Positions 37,496 to 49,400 of a stretch of DNA of 64,000 bases are shown piece after piece. The position numbers were made by a program, and so were the translations under genes. The DNA is from Zygaena filipendulae (lineage: Eukaryota; Arthropoda; Insecta; Lepidoptera; Zygaenidae). The stretch lies in contig OU015652.1 in assembly GCA_907165275.2 (NCBI GenBank), forward strand, positions 9,687,001 to 9,751,000, in the 5' to 3' direction. Below the pieces are notes generated by a model. The model did not search any database, had not been told where the DNA came from, and saw only the letters and a list, made by a program, of their open reading frames with translations. The stretch's first letter is position 1. Every line of letters starts with the position of its first letter.

Positions 37496-39089
37496 AATGC
37501 CATCAGTGTACAAAACTACAAATAAGTGAAAATAAAAAAAACTTACACATACCCACTCAAATCCATACTTACCTATACATTCATGTATGCATACCTACAG
37601 AGCATAACGCGTAACTAAATATTATTCCTACCGTGCCCAAAGAAGTCACATAGGTACCTACATAATTACGTCTTATTTCATCGTTTGTGCAGTGATTGTC
37701 TAAAGCACAGAACAGAAAATAACAGATAGAACCTCAACTTAGTTTAGTATGAAAACAGATGAAAACTAGTGTCACCGGGTGATTTTCGCACACAAAACTA
37801 TTCATCACGCACTATTGACTAACGTAAAGAAATGTATTGAACGCTTTATGGTTATGTTTTTAATAGGTCACTGTTTTCAAAATTCACAGTTTTGGGAATA
37901 TTGTGGTAAATATACTTGGGATGGCAGCAAAAATTTTTGGGCAAGTTAGAGCATTAGCTCTAACTTCCATTGCATCGGAAGCGCGCCTGCCGCCTACATG
38001 TCCTATCTAGTAAATTTATTTGCTCTGTGGTCTAAAGTAAAAACGCGGTGAAGTAACCGAGTTACGCTCAACTAGTCTTGAAACGAACCAACGAAGAAGC
38101 TGTTGTATAAAGATAACGTAGGTTTCGCTTGACTTCCAGAAACACTTGTAGGTTTTAAATTAATACTGCAACACGAAATAAATTACAAAATATATTTTAA
38201 AGGGTGCATTAAAAAAACTCAAATTAGGAATGGCGTCCCATTTTCGATTGTTAATAGTTTTGAATAATTGAACGCCTTTGGAAAATTCAATGACCCTTGA
38301 GGGTATTTTAAAAGGTTTTCCGGAATTTCATGGAAAGAATACGTACACAGGTACCGAAAACAGTACGTACCTATAGTTAGTGAGCAATAAATACCTACTT
38401 GAATATAGCTAGTGATAGAAAACAGAATAGGTACCTACGTAGCCACATTTTTAGGTCAAAATGTTTTTTTTTGTTTCAAATTCAAGTTGCTACGCTGGCT
38501 ACAATTTCATCGTAATTAGAAGAAACTAAATACCTATACTTCTACGTAATTTTTTTAATTTCATATAGAAGTATATATTAAGTAAGATTAAATATTATTT
38601 TCATAATTTATACCAAAGCATGTTAATTAATTGTATATCTACTAATAGCTGGCCATCGTACCCAACATTATCATACCAAATAGTTAAGCTGTACCTACCG
38701 ATTTCCTCTGTATGTATTCATAAAGATGCCCGTTATTATGTATTCTTATTCAGCTACAGTCCTTAGAACTATAGGTATATCTAGCTAGCTTTACATAAAA
38801 AACAACTGAAAACCGATTGCACTGAATTTCATTGTACCTAATGTGAAGTGCGAAGTCATGTGTACCTCACTACGTCCAAGTATTTATTATTCGTTTAAAT
38901 TCGTCGCAGTTTGTAATAAGTAGGTAGGTACTTCTCTTAATTAGCGCGACATATGTTTCAAGACTTTCAAGAACATTTAATGTTTCATAATATGTATGAT
39001 TTATTAAATAACTTAATATCATAATACAATGAAATGTGTAGTGAATAGTAGCTAGGGATGTTATGGAGTAATAATAAGTATCTATACGA
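37496..39089. other. Noncoding, no gene seen
   Basis: AT-rich sequence. No exon-like frame and no clear repeat. Confidence 0.5.
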
Positions 39090-39560
39090 GTAGTAATAGG
39101 GCAAGCGGATGCTGCGCGGTACAGCCTCCGTGCCGGGCGTAGTACCTACGTACATCCTGAACAAAGCGTCCCGCCCAACCGTACACCGATCCCGCATCTA
39201 TTTCACCGCCGTTTCCTGTCGAGCGTAAGTATATAAAAACGAACCCTGAACGATAACAACACTTGTTATATTAGATTTTAATTCAGAACGATCACTTTTC
39301 TAATATAATGTGTGAACGTACAATGTGATGTGTGAGATGTCGAGCGGAGTGTGGCGTATCGGATCGCAGGTGTACCGACAGCGGCGCGGTTCGCGGGATA
39401 CTGGCGGCAGCCTCCATCTGGCGGGGGCGCGGGGCTGCGCGGGCCGCGATTTCATTAAAGGAGTGAGCTACGCGATCCGCAGCTACGGGCACCACCCCAG
39501 AGGGTTGGCACCCCGGCGCCCGATGCCCAGCGACCGAGCCTCCAGCTAACGCTCTCTCGA
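39090..39560 (+). promoter_or_regulatory. GC-rich island with exon-like and promoter-like signals
   Basis: GC-rich blocks at 39,100-39,225 and 39,340-39,545 stand out from the AT-rich flanks. On the plus strand an ATG at 39,109 opens 38 codons with no D or E (MLRGTASVPGVVPTY at the start, mitochondrial-presequence-like) up to a consensus donor GTAAGTAT at 39,225. Alternatively TATATAAAA at 39,230-39,238 could drive a start near 39,260 and a plus frame from about 39,331. These models compete and no downstream exon was found. An active promoter or first exon is likely; its gene and strand are not settled. Confidence 0.35.
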
Positions 39561-40119
39561 CTCTCCGTCTAACTCTACGCAGGCGAACCCGCTAAATTGG
39601 TTTACGTGCAATACTTCTATAGCCTTCTATATTCCGTAACGACGAAAATTAGTTGAATTACCTCAAGCAACTTCCAAAATGTACAATTGAAATTAATGTA
39701 TTGTAAAAGGTAAGTACAATAAATAAAAAAAAATATTAATAAATAAGTGGGTAAATAAAAATATAGCCGCGGTCAGTATACCTACCATGTTTAAAGCCAC
39801 AATAGGATATAGGTACCTACCAAACCATTGTTTTGTCCTTGAGCCTAAAAAGTTTTAGGAAAGAAAGCGTGATAGAGAAGTAGGTAGATTGTAGTTACCT
39901 GTATAGGTATTTATCTTCTTCGAACAAGTGAATTTCTTTTTTTGACACGTCAAATTTTATAGAAATTACCATAGATAAATACTGTTTTGGTAAAAGTCAA
40001 TTATTTTGACAGTTTTTCGATATTTGTATTTTTTTTTATAGTATTTTTTCTTATTAATATAATATATTATCATCAACAGCTTCAAAGGAACAGCTTAGTA
40101 AGTACTGAACACTGAAGTA
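39561..40119. other. Upstream flank of the DPY30-motif gene
   Basis: AT-rich leader and promoter region. The start codon at 40,120 has an in-frame TAA seven codons upstream, which fixes the reading frame start. No TATA box was recognised. Confidence 0.5.
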
Positions 40120-41913
40120 ATGAAAGAACAAGAAGCTATTAATTTTTTATTCACTATAGCCAAGGAGATAAAACGCTCTCTAGAGGCGCCCGTGATTCTT
40201 GTGACGTTGAAGGATTTTGCACAATGCATATTCAACTCCCTTCTCGACATAAGGACAGCGCTCCTCTATAACAAGACTCCAGAGTGCGTTGCACACATTA
40301 TAGATACTTTCCACAAAGAGTGGTTACAAGCTATAGAAGAGATCGAAAACTATGAAAAGAAACTTAAAGATATACCACGTGAGGTTATTTACAGTGCTAT
40401 TGATTTTACCATAGAATGCCTTAAAGACAGATACAAACGTTTCCAAACTTACATAAGCCATTTGCAATCTGCTATGACAAAAGAGGAACAAGATATGATG
40501 CAAGCAGACATCGCCATCATAGGAGACATGAATGAAATGGTTACAGGCGTTTTATTAGAAAAAAAGAAAGATTTTCGTCTTCAAGCTGACCCAACAGAAT
40601 ACTACACAAAAATAGTATACGAGATAGAGGAACTAAAGAACTGGTTGGATAGGTTAAACGATCATCTCGCTTTGCAATTCTGTAAAGTTGTTAATATAAA
40701 AGAACCGATGCTTTTTATCGATCTTCATAATGCTTTAGAAGAAGTGGTCAACGAAGTAGCAAATTCATCAGATATTAATCTAGGTACAGCAGTTCTAATA
40801 GATGAACTGGAGCGAAAAACTAAAAGCTTGAGTCACATCGCCCGTGTCAGTGAAGCTCACGGTGCCAAAGAACTGGAATTCAAAAATATTGTTGGAAAAA
40901 TAAAAGTTCTTGAAGATCGAATAACTCGACTCACGAATGAACATTCTTCAGCTGTAATGGGGTTACAACATAAAAAATTGTATTTGACCGAAAGACTCCA
41001 ATCTCTTGAAAATTTAAAGCTCTCATTAAATAAACTTATAACACAACACGGCGATAGCCTAAATGAAAAAAATCGAGTATTTAATCATTTGCTTCCTCAG
41101 TCCGCACGTTTGCGCCTTGTCGAAGAGCTTTTACAACTTTGGAAACAAGCTACGTGTGCTTCTTCTCTACGTCGAAAATCGATTATTACAATTTTAAGTA
41201 TCACTAATGAGAGAGATGTATATTATGATGAACTTGGTGAGTTTGAAATTGACAAATACGGAAGAAAAGTATATAGTTTAAATAATGACGAAGACTTATA
41301 CCAACTGAACGAGCAGAATCAACTGGTTCCTATAAGGGACACCAAACAACATGTATACTTTTATGACGAATGTGGCCGTTATTATGTGAACGAAAGTAGA
41401 CAACGTATCTATAAGGCACATGAAGACGCTAGCGAATATATATTGAGTGGACCAGGTGTTCTAGTGAAATGGAAGGAAGATAAAAACAATGTCGAATATT
41501 TTTTTGATAGTATAGGTCGTTATAATCACGATGAATCTGGAAAACGGATATATTGCGAAGACGATGGCGAGTATGAAGAAGACGGCTTCGGAAATTTAGT
41601 GAGGCTTCGTGAATATGAGCCATTTTTCGAACCTTGTCCATCAGAATCAGTAACTATCAAAGAGTGCAAATATCTACAACAAACAGTTGGGACAGCTCTA
41701 AAGAAATGCTTAGCAGAAGTAATACTACATCAACCTTTGGATCCAATATATTTCTTAGCTGATAGCCTAGAAAAGTACAGGCGCAATATTCAATTTCGTC
41801 TGGAATTTCGTGATGAAAAGAGCATGATGGTTGATTATAAAGAAAATTACGTTAATGCAGAAGAAACAAATGAAAGCAGTGTGGAAGAAACAGAAGACAT
41901 TTCAACTGATTAA
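40120..41913 (+). CDS. Coiled-coil protein with YD-x-x-G-R-Y repeats and a C-terminal DPY30 motif
   Basis: Intronless 597-residue protein. Residues 1-360 are helical and charged, with probable coiled coil near 245-300. Three tyrosine/glycine repeats follow at about 368-389 (YYDELGEFEIDKYGRKVY), 411-433 (YFYDECGRYYVNESRQRIY) and 456-495 (YFFDSIGRYNHDESGKRIY). Residues 517-558 fit a DPY30 motif (KYLQQTVGTALKKCLAEV then DPIYFLADSL), a dimerising helix pair that binds amphipathic helices in Set1/MLL complexes, AKAPs and axonemal radial spokes. An acidic tail ends the protein. With coiled coil plus DPY30 and no catalytic domain, an axonemal or sperm scaffold is a reasonable inference, not shown. 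The lack of introns may reflect retroposition. Confidence 0.85.
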   Translation: MKEQEAINFLFTIAKEIKRSLEAPVILVTLKDFAQCIFNSLLDIRTALLYNKTPECVAHIIDTFHKEWLQAIEEIENYEKKLKDIPREVIYSAIDFTIECLKDRYKRFQTYISHLQSAMTKEEQDMMQADIAIIGDMNEMVTGVLLEKKKDFRLQADPTEYYTKIVYEIEELKNWLDRLNDHLALQFCKVVNIKEPMLFIDLHNALEEVVNEVANSSDINLGTAVLIDELERKTKSLSHIARVSEAHGAKELEFKNIVGKIKVLEDRITRLTNEHSSAVMGLQHKKLYLTERLQSLENLKLSLNKLITQHGDSLNEKNRVFNHLLPQSARLRLVEELLQLWKQATCASSLRRKSIITILSITNERDVYYDELGEFEIDKYGRKVYSLNNDEDLYQLNEQNQLVPIRDTKQHVYFYDECGRYYVNESRQRIYKAHEDASEYILSGPGVLVKWKEDKNNVEYFFDSIGRYNHDESGKRIYCEDDGEYEEDGFGNLVRLREYEPFFEPCPSESVTIKECKYLQQTVGTALKKCLAEVILHQPLDPIYFLADSLEKYRRNIQFRLEFRDEKSMMVDYKENYVNAEETNESSVEETEDISTD

Positions 41914-41999
41914 AATTATAAAAACTACTTTACTAGACAAAGATAGTTACTGAAATACAATGAGAGTGATTATACAATAATATTGCCTTCGTTATTAAT

Positions 42000-42080
42000 T
42001 TTATTCGTAGTAGTTAGGTAATAGTAGGTAGGTAGGTAGTAGTAGTAAGTAGTGTATAGTGTAGGTATACCTACCTATAA
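42000..42080. repeat. TAGGTAGG/TAG simple repeat tract
   Basis: A run of TAGGTAGGTAGGTAGTAGTAG units downstream of the DPY30-motif gene. Such tracts are common in this window. Confidence 0.6.
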
Positions 42081-42456
42081 AATGTATGTAATATAAGTAG
42101 TGTATTCCCGTTCGGCCCCATAAGTGACAAATAAGATTGAAAACTGAAATATAACCGACGAAACGAACCGGAGTTTATTTAAATTTTATTCCCGCTTGTT
42201 TCTCTAAACTTGGCAGGGGAACAACAACCCACCGTAAGACGAACAGGAACCCCCTTTTGATCGTTGAAGAAAAAAAAATAAGAGGTTTATTGATCATAAC
42301 TTTGATCATTTGTCCAAAAGGATCAATAAAATACCTAAATAGCGTAATTGCATTATCGTGTGCTGTGTTACGTTCCATATTTTTTTTTAAATTGTAATCA
42401 GAGTTCAGACTTCGAGTTTCTGAGAAATATGTATATCTACAGACATTATCATCATA

Positions 42457-42563
42457 ACCATCTTATCGAATTCTATTCATTCTAGACGAAAACGGGGCTT
42501 TCACTGCTAATTAGCTGATATTATAAAGAGTAACTCACGCGGGACACCGCGGGGCACAGCTAG
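42457..42563 (+). mobile_element. Helitron-like 3' part abutting the RTE tail
   Basis: Body with CTTTCACTGCTAATTAGCTGAT, as at 52,350, hairpin GCGGGACACCGCGG and CTAG at 42,560-42,563. The next base begins the TAATAAATAAAAA tail of the RTE-type element. Confidence 0.6.
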
Positions 42564-44100
42564 TAATAAATAAAAATAAATAAAAATAAAAATAAAAATA
42601 GCCTTTATTATTGAAGTGAAATAAGTGAATACTTGTTAAATTAATTATACATTTTCATCGACAACTTCAACTTGTCTTGCGACATAGGCCTCCTCCAAAG
42701 CCTTCCACGCTTTTCTATCCTTTGCCGTTCGCATCCAAGGGGTCATCAAGCAAGTGTGTCTCAAATCATCTGCCCATCTGATATTTGGTCTTCCTCTCTT
42801 TCTTTTGCCGTCTTTGGGGCACCACTCCACAACATCCCTTGTCCATTTATTAATGTGTTGTCGCATCATATGACCTGTCCACCGCCATTTCCGTTCTTTT
42901 ACTATTTTGTCAATTGCTTTTGTTTTAGCTTTGGCTTTTATCATATTAAGATTCATTCTATCTTTGAGTTTTACATTGAGGACACTTCTCTCTATATTAT
43001 TTTGCAATACTTTAATTCTTTGATAGTCCTTTTTTGTAAGTGTCCATGTTTCGCATCCATAAATCATAACAGGAACTATGCACATGTTGACTACTTTAAA
43101 CTTTTGGTTTGTCGGTATTTCTTTTGCTTTTAGAACTTCTTTTAAAGACCAAAACTTCTTCCATGAGTTCGTTATTCTTCTTTCTATTTCTTTATTCATT
43201 TGGTCTGCAGGTGATATTATCTGGCCAAGATATTCGTAATTATCAACATATTCTATGGCATTTCCGTTTATTATAATTTGTTCTTTAATATTATTTGTCA
43301 TCAATTTTGTTTTGCTCATGTTCATGGTGAGCCCAACTAGTTTACTTTGCACATCTAGATCTTCTAGCATACATTTCAGTTCTATTGGACTATCAGATAA
43401 AAGTATAAGATCATCCGCAAACCTAAGGTGATGTAGTCTTGCCCCATTAATATTGAGCCCGTAATTTTCCCAGTTTAGGTTTATACGTCTGAATACGCTT
43501 TCAAGAACTGCGGTGAAGATCTTTGGCGATAAGGGATCACCCTGACGGACTCCATTCTTTATTTGAAATTCTGAACCTATTCTTTCTAGTTTAATCTTTG
43601 CCATGCTGTTGGAGTAAACTTCTTTTATTATTCTGATGTACTTATTCGGGACTCCTTGTTCTTTTAGTGATTTCCATATTTCACTATGTTTTAGTGAGTC
43701 AAATGCTTTGTTATAATCTACAAACGCTACATAATATTGTTTCCCATATTCATGATATTTTTCGACAATTTGTTTTATCACAAGAATGTGATCAATCGTA
43801 GAGAAATTTTTTCGGAATCCCGCTTGCTCTCTGGATTGGTTTTCGTCTAAAGTTTTTGTTACACGTCCTAATATTAATTTTGAAAATATTTTGTATAAAT
43901 TACTCATTAAGCTTATTGGCCGGTAATTATTGATTTCGTTTTTATCTCCTTTTTTATGGAGAAGAGTAATCGTTGTCTTCGTCCATTGTGGTGGTATAAT
44001 CTCATTTTTTAAAACTTCAATAAAGAATTCCGTGAGAGGATCCAGTATATCGTCGAGAACTGCCTTTAATAATTGATTACTTATAGTACGGACCGCCAAG
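42564..44100 (-). mobile_element. 5'-truncated RTE-type non-LTR retrotransposon
   Basis: Boundaries are a (TTTTTA/TTTA)n tail at 42,564-42,600 (3' end on the minus strand) and an abrupt break at about 44,100, where the endonuclease half should be. 5' truncation is the usual result of target-primed reverse transcription. The uninterrupted frame (next entry) suggests a fairly young insertion. The Helitron end on one side and the CTCGAG array on the other leave no clear target-site duplication. Confidence 0.75.
42645..44099 (-). CDS. Reverse transcriptase of an RTE-type element, N-terminally truncated
   Basis: The open frame runs 484 codons without a break. Its first codon is TTG, not ATG, so the protein really continues upstream and has been cut. 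Visible reverse-transcriptase motifs in order: NNYRPISLMSNLYKIFSK, EQAGFRKNFSTIDHI, YVAFVDYNKAFDS (motif A aspartates), NGVRQGDPLSPKIF (motif B), LRFADDLILL (motif C, FADD at residues 227-230) and MSKTKLM. The C-terminal region WTGHMMRQ, then KRKRGRPNIRWADDL, is typical of RTE-like and BovB-like elements. The endonuclease domain is missing, so this copy cannot move on its own. Confidence 0.85.
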   Translation of the reverse strand: MAVRTISNQLLKAVLDDILDPLTEFFIEVLKNEIIPPQWTKTTITLLHKKGDKNEINNYRPISLMSNLYKIFSKLILGRVTKTLDENQSREQAGFRKNFSTIDHILVIKQIVEKYHEYGKQYYVAFVDYNKAFDSLKHSEIWKSLKEQGVPNKYIRIIKEVYSNSMAKIKLERIGSEFQIKNGVRQGDPLSPKIFTAVLESVFRRINLNWENYGLNINGARLHHLRFADDLILLSDSPIELKCMLEDLDVQSKLVGLTMNMSKTKLMTNNIKEQIIINGNAIEYVDNYEYLGQIISPADQMNKEIERRITNSWKKFWSLKEVLKAKEIPTNQKFKVVNMCIVPVMIYGCETWTLTKKDYQRIKVLQNNIERSVLNVKLKDRMNLNMIKAKAKTKAIDKIVKERKWRWTGHMMRQHINKWTRDVVEWCPKDGKRKRGRPNIRWADDLRHTCLMTPWMRTAKDRKAWKALEEAYVARQVEVVDENV

Positions 44101-45510
44101 AGGGGATTTGTGGATTAGCTAAAGCGCGTCAGATGAACATAAGGGGGGTACCTTGCACCATGTTGAGTACCTCCACCAAATATAGGCCCTCTACACTGGT
44201 GGGTGCGTCTAGAATAACCGATCAGATTAGTAAAAAAAAATCGATAACTCGAAATACTCGAGCGCGTCAGATTAAGATATGGTGGGTTAATTACATAGTG
44301 AGAAGTATGTATATGAATAATCTGACCATTTGAACGTGACGTAAAGGAGTTAGAGGATCACAAACTTGCAAAAAAAAAACGCAACTTCGACATTCTCGAG
44401 CGCAGTTGATTTGTTTTTTATTTTAAAGTAAATAACTCAAGGATAGCGGGAAAAATATAATCTGCCGATTTTCATAAGCCGAAGAAACAAAAATCGTCTT
44501 CGAATCGAACGAGCAGCTGCAGTGAAACATGTACCTATTCATATCTCTGTCTTTCTTTCCCTTTTACTTTTTCTCTATCTCTCACTCTCTCGCACCGTCC
44601 TCACACTACTTTCCGTCGCCATAACGTCATCACAGTATACCACGGCGCTAAACGTGTCGAATTATAACTTTTTTTGGTCGGTTAAAATACATATTAAAAT
44701 AAGTTAAGGTAAGTATTACATCAAACTATAGGTTCACCTTTCACTTTAATGTAATTATATATATATTATATAATAAAGCTCATCACAAAACAACGCGTTC
44801 ATGTTATTATATGTAAAACGAAATGGCTTGTTTGTGTTTTAAAGTTAGTTTTGTGAATAATATTTTGTGAGCTTTTACATATTTCATAGAAATATAAAGT
44901 GTGTTTTTTGTGAACAAGAAATAGCTCATAAAGTTATTAAACTTACATCAGAAATAAAAAAAAATTAAAAATAAATCATAATTTTTGTTTCTAGCAGTCA
45001 GATTAATAATATCCCTCAAAATTATTGTCAGATTTTAAGCCAACATAACTTGGACTGCAAGCTGAACCTTCTGTAAAATAATCTGACACGCTCGAGTATT
45101 TCAAAATTGAGATTTTTTTTTGCATTTTCAAAAATTCGCTACTACCTTGCGTCACCTCCAAATCGGCAGATTTTCGAAGGGGTGCATTTTTAAGGCTCAC
45201 TTAACATCCCCTTTGAATATCTGACGCGCTCGAGTAAATGTTTTTTTTTTTTCATTTTCTCCCCTTCCGGATGGCCACCCCCACCACGCAAATGGGCAGA
45301 TGAATATATTTTCGATATCAGAGACACCTTGGAGTATCTAAACTACAATATCTGACGCGCTCGAGTATTTCCATTTTACTATTTTTTTTTACATTTTTGA
45401 AAGCCTGTAGAAGCTAAACCCACCGGTGAATGAAAAAATATCATATAACCTTATTTTGTTTATATCTCCTAATCTTCAAAACCCAATAGGTCCCAACGAC
45501 GCTCGAGTGT
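44101..45510. repeat. Mirrored repeat array built on a CTCGAG core
   Basis: GACGCGCTCGAGTATTTC-like words recur at about 45,085, 45,223, 45,354 and 45,498 on the plus strand, 130-145 bp apart. The reverse form (AATACTCGAGCGCGTCAGAT) is at about 44,252, with variants at 44,128 and 44,390. Between the two sets lies a non-repeated centre, about 44,410-45,070. Units also share T-runs and a GGCAGATN words downstream. No transposase frame is visible; small open frames within are chance. Confidence 0.65.
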
Positions 45511-45544
45511 CTCCCGAATTAGCATCGGTATCTCCCGTACTATT

Positions 45545-45603
45545 ATACTATCGTCTCCCGGAGACTTGCCGTTTTTTTGAGATAGAACACAGGGCACAGC
45601 TAG
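45545..45603 (+). mobile_element. Helitron-like 3'-end fragment
   Basis: AGAACACAGGGCACAGCTAG at the end of the array, with CTAG at 45,600-45,603. The hairpin is largely lost. Confidence 0.45.
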
Positions 45604-46423
45604 TACTTAAATAAAATAAAGGTGTCACTGGAATGTCAACTCGCCCGAGCCTAGTCCTATCACGTTCGACTAGAAATAATGTCGAGATCGAATCAGTGTA
45701 AAGAAAACCTTTAAAATCTGACGTACCCACCATAATAAAATATTGTATAGTTTGGAATGCCATCCTTTTTCAAATATTTCACCACACCATTATAGTAGGT
45801 ATAGCGGTGGTACGACGTAGAAGAGTATAGCGACTTATGGGGTTGTTTTCTTTCATTTATATGTATACCTAGTGTCAATTGTCTCAACCGTAAAATAAAT
45901 GAGATGAAAGTGACGAGTTTGGCGAGTTTAAAAAAAAAACGAATTAGTAATTAAGTAGTTAGAAAGAGTAAAATATAATAATATCGAAAAGACTGTGTTA
46001 GATGTATTACTTAATTTATTTGTAGTATAGTATAATAATAATATTACATATTAATATACTACGCGTTTGTATCAAGTTTTCAGATCGAGTGGACATCTCC
46101 CGCCGCTTTGCCTCGTACCTACTACACTGGCGACGCGCGCTGCTATCGGGCACTTTGACCAAAAACATTCCTTGCCCATAACGCGCGTCCCAAAAACAAA
46201 ATTCCAACCACTTCACATGCCAAAATACTAGAAATTAATATTCTACATGACATAACACACGTTAATTTTTCTTTTTCTAGTGAAAGTTCTTTGAGCGCGA
46301 GGGAGTAACAAATAGTGTATAAGGGCCCAGGTTAGGGTAAACCACGTGGTAACTGGAAGTTTGAAACAAACGTGTAGTAGGTAACAATAAAAAATGTCTA
46401 AACGACAACCTTTACATAAAACA
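45604..46423. other. 3' flank of the NOP2 gene, noncoding
   Basis: AT-rich sequence. No canonical AATAAA was found close to the NOP2 stop on the minus strand; AATAAT lies just after it. The minus frame at 46,016-46,216 has no domain. Confidence 0.45.
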
Positions 46424-49400
46424 TTATTTTTTTAACTTATTCCCTATTCCCTGTTTGGGCTTATTTTTTTGGTTCGCAATCTTGCCTTTGTCATGATTAG
46501 CTAGGTTACCAATTTGCTTCCTTTTCTGTTTTTTTAGTTTATTCTTCAACTTTTTCGATACTGCAGCCTCCAAGTTTGTTGCTTTAACCTCGACATTATT
46601 TGTCTTAACTGCTACGTTAGGCTTGTTCTTATTTTTTTGCTTTGCACCCTGTTTATTTTTATTCTTATCTATTGTATCATTCGGACTTGCATCACTTTTA
46701 TTTCTATTATTATGTTCGGAAACTTTTGTATTTGATTGAACATTTGGTACATTTTTAATTTTATCTTTTTTGTTTTTCTTGGTCGGGAGACTAGCCGGAT
46801 TCACATTAAGTTTTAGTTGTTCAGCAGTTTCTTTAACTTTATTTCCATTGTTCTGATTCACATATCCTACAGGCTTATTTTTTTTGTTTTTCTTGCCTTT
46901 CAAATTAGGTTTCACTACTTTGTGGAGGTCAGATTTTTCTTTACCTTGAGTTTCATTACTTTGATTTTCTTGTGCACCTTTTTTCTGTTTGTTCTTCTTA
47001 TTTTTACGTTTCTTCTTTTTGTTATTGTTGATGCCATTTATCGCTTGCGCCTCAGTACTGCAATCAAATTTTTTTAATTAAATTAAGTTCATAAAGGTTC
47101 CGATCGCAGCAAAAAATATAAAATAATTTTGTTATTCATATTGATAATCTTGCATCTACTCTATAAGGATTGCGATAGGCATAATGCGAAAATGCTAATG
47201 CGAGTATTGTATTATCGACATATCGCGCCATTCGTGGAAAAAACGTAAGTGCAAAAAAAAAAATTTACAAGAGGGTCAAGAACAGATTTTCGGAGAAATA
47301 CGAGATTATAGAAATTCTTTTCATAAGATAGGTAAGATCGTTTAAACGCATTACGTCCAATTCGAAAATGGTCCAGAGGGTTTAAAATGTCCAATCCGCA
47401 AATAGTCTAACTCGTAAATCGTCAAAACTCTTCTCTATGGATTGCGCGAGAAGCGGGGAAAGGATATAAAAGACTGTTGAGTGTGGTTTTTTGATTTGCG
47501 TGAGTAAATTGGCTCAAGCTGAGTGTATACGGCACCTTGTTTTCTCCACAGACAATTTAGACTTTTTATTTTGATGATTATTATCATCAGCAGCAGGTCT
47601 TTTCAACGGCCTGTTTTGTACATCCTTCGTTTCTTCATCGCTTTTATTTTGTGTCTCTTCAATTTGTTCAATATCTTTTTCGTCATCATCATCTTTTACC
47701 GGTTCCGGCTGAAAGAGTACAAACGTATATATAGATATTATAAATTGTATGTTACTAACGTGAATACACAGTTTACTACGCATGTATCCGCACACACTAG
47801 CTGATCCCGGCGTTGATTTCCGGATCTCAGTATAAAATTACCATTTACTTTTTTCTGTATGCAAAATTTCATCTTTCGCATTACTAAAATTAAGATGATA
47901 ATGGGTCACACAGAAACATCAAAGTCGATTTTTGATTTTTGAGCATAAGCCCATCTATTTTAATTAAAGCACTTAGCATCTAAAATGACAATAAGCTCCA
48001 AATCCAAAATCTATAACATGTTTCAAATAGTGCAAAAGCATTTTTTACTAGAATATCTCAAAAGATGATTTTTACTAGCCGGAAAGAAGAATTGTCTTTA
48101 ATAAATTACTATCTATATTACTTTGCTAATTTTTTGCTGTTCAGATATATTTAGCTTCTAAATAACTTAGTTCAAAGTAGGCTAACTGACCTTTTCCTAC
48201 AGTTCATAGCCTTCATAGGGATTATAAAACATAGGATAGATAGGTTGTGTTTGAATAAAAGTTCAACATTACTTACAATAACATTAGAGAACTTCTTGAG
48301 TTTAGCAACAAAGAAGCCATCCATATTATGAGTATGGGGATAAAATCTTCGAGTCAGCTTGAGCGAAGGGTGGAACCTGTGGTGTCTGTACTTGACAAAC
48401 CCTTCTGTTCCAAAATCAAGACCGGTGGGTACAAGCTTAACATTTCTCCGTTTCAACGCATAATTGATGACCCATTCATTCTCTTCGGGCAATATAGAAC
48501 AAGTTGAATACACTATGTAACCTCCTGTACTTGACTTTGCATTACAACAATCAATGGCTGCCAAAAGTAATTGTCTTTGCAAGTTAAAGCATCTTTGGAC
48601 GTCTTTCTGGTCTTTAGTAGTTTTAACACTTGGATCTTTAGCAATGACCCCTGTGCCAGAGCATGGGGCATCGAGCAGAATCCTGTCAAAGCCCTTAATT
48701 ACGCTAGGAAACTGTCTGCCATCATAGTTACATACTACAGCATTCACCACACCCAGCCTGTGAAAATTACCAACAATAGCCTTTGTTCTCTCTTTATTAG
48801 CATCATTGGCGAACAAAGCTCCAGTGTTTTTCATTATAGCAGCAATATGTGATGCCTTTCCACCAGGAGCTGCACACATGTCCAAAATCCTCTCATTCTC
48901 TTGTGGTGCTAATGCCATAACTGGCAAGAAACTGGATGCTCCTTGCAAAATATAGTGTCCTGCTAAATATTCGGGAGTCGCGCCGATTGGTACTGTTGCA
49001 CTATATACCACAAGGCCCACTTTACTCCAACTCCCAACAGGGTCCAAATTAACACCTCTATTGATAAGAGCTTGAGCTAACTCCCTTCTTCTAGTTTTGA
49101 GTGTGTTAGTCCTGATGGTAACAGGGCGGGATATTTCACTTGATTCTAAGAATTCAACAAGCTCTTGCACTGGGAATATTTGCATTAAGATTTCCATAAG
49201 GAACTCATTATAGCTATAGTACATACACAGGTCTTTCAGAAGTAACTCTGTGTATTCACATCTGGAACGACTTTGGTCTTTTAAATTACTGAAATCACTC
49301 AAGACATTGACAACATCCTTAATTCTTTGATGAACGTCTTGTAGACTTGCAGGGTTCTGCAATTCTTCTTCAGAAGGAAATGCAAAAATATCTTGTTTAG

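Noticed and set aside
47514..47535. Stop at 47,514 as the end of NOP2
   Set aside because: Not excluded, but a phase-compatible donor at 47,536 and a long in-frame lysine-rich exon downstream make the longer protein more likely.
48571..48852. 93-codon plus frame
   Set aside because: Antisense shadow of the NOP2 catalytic exon.
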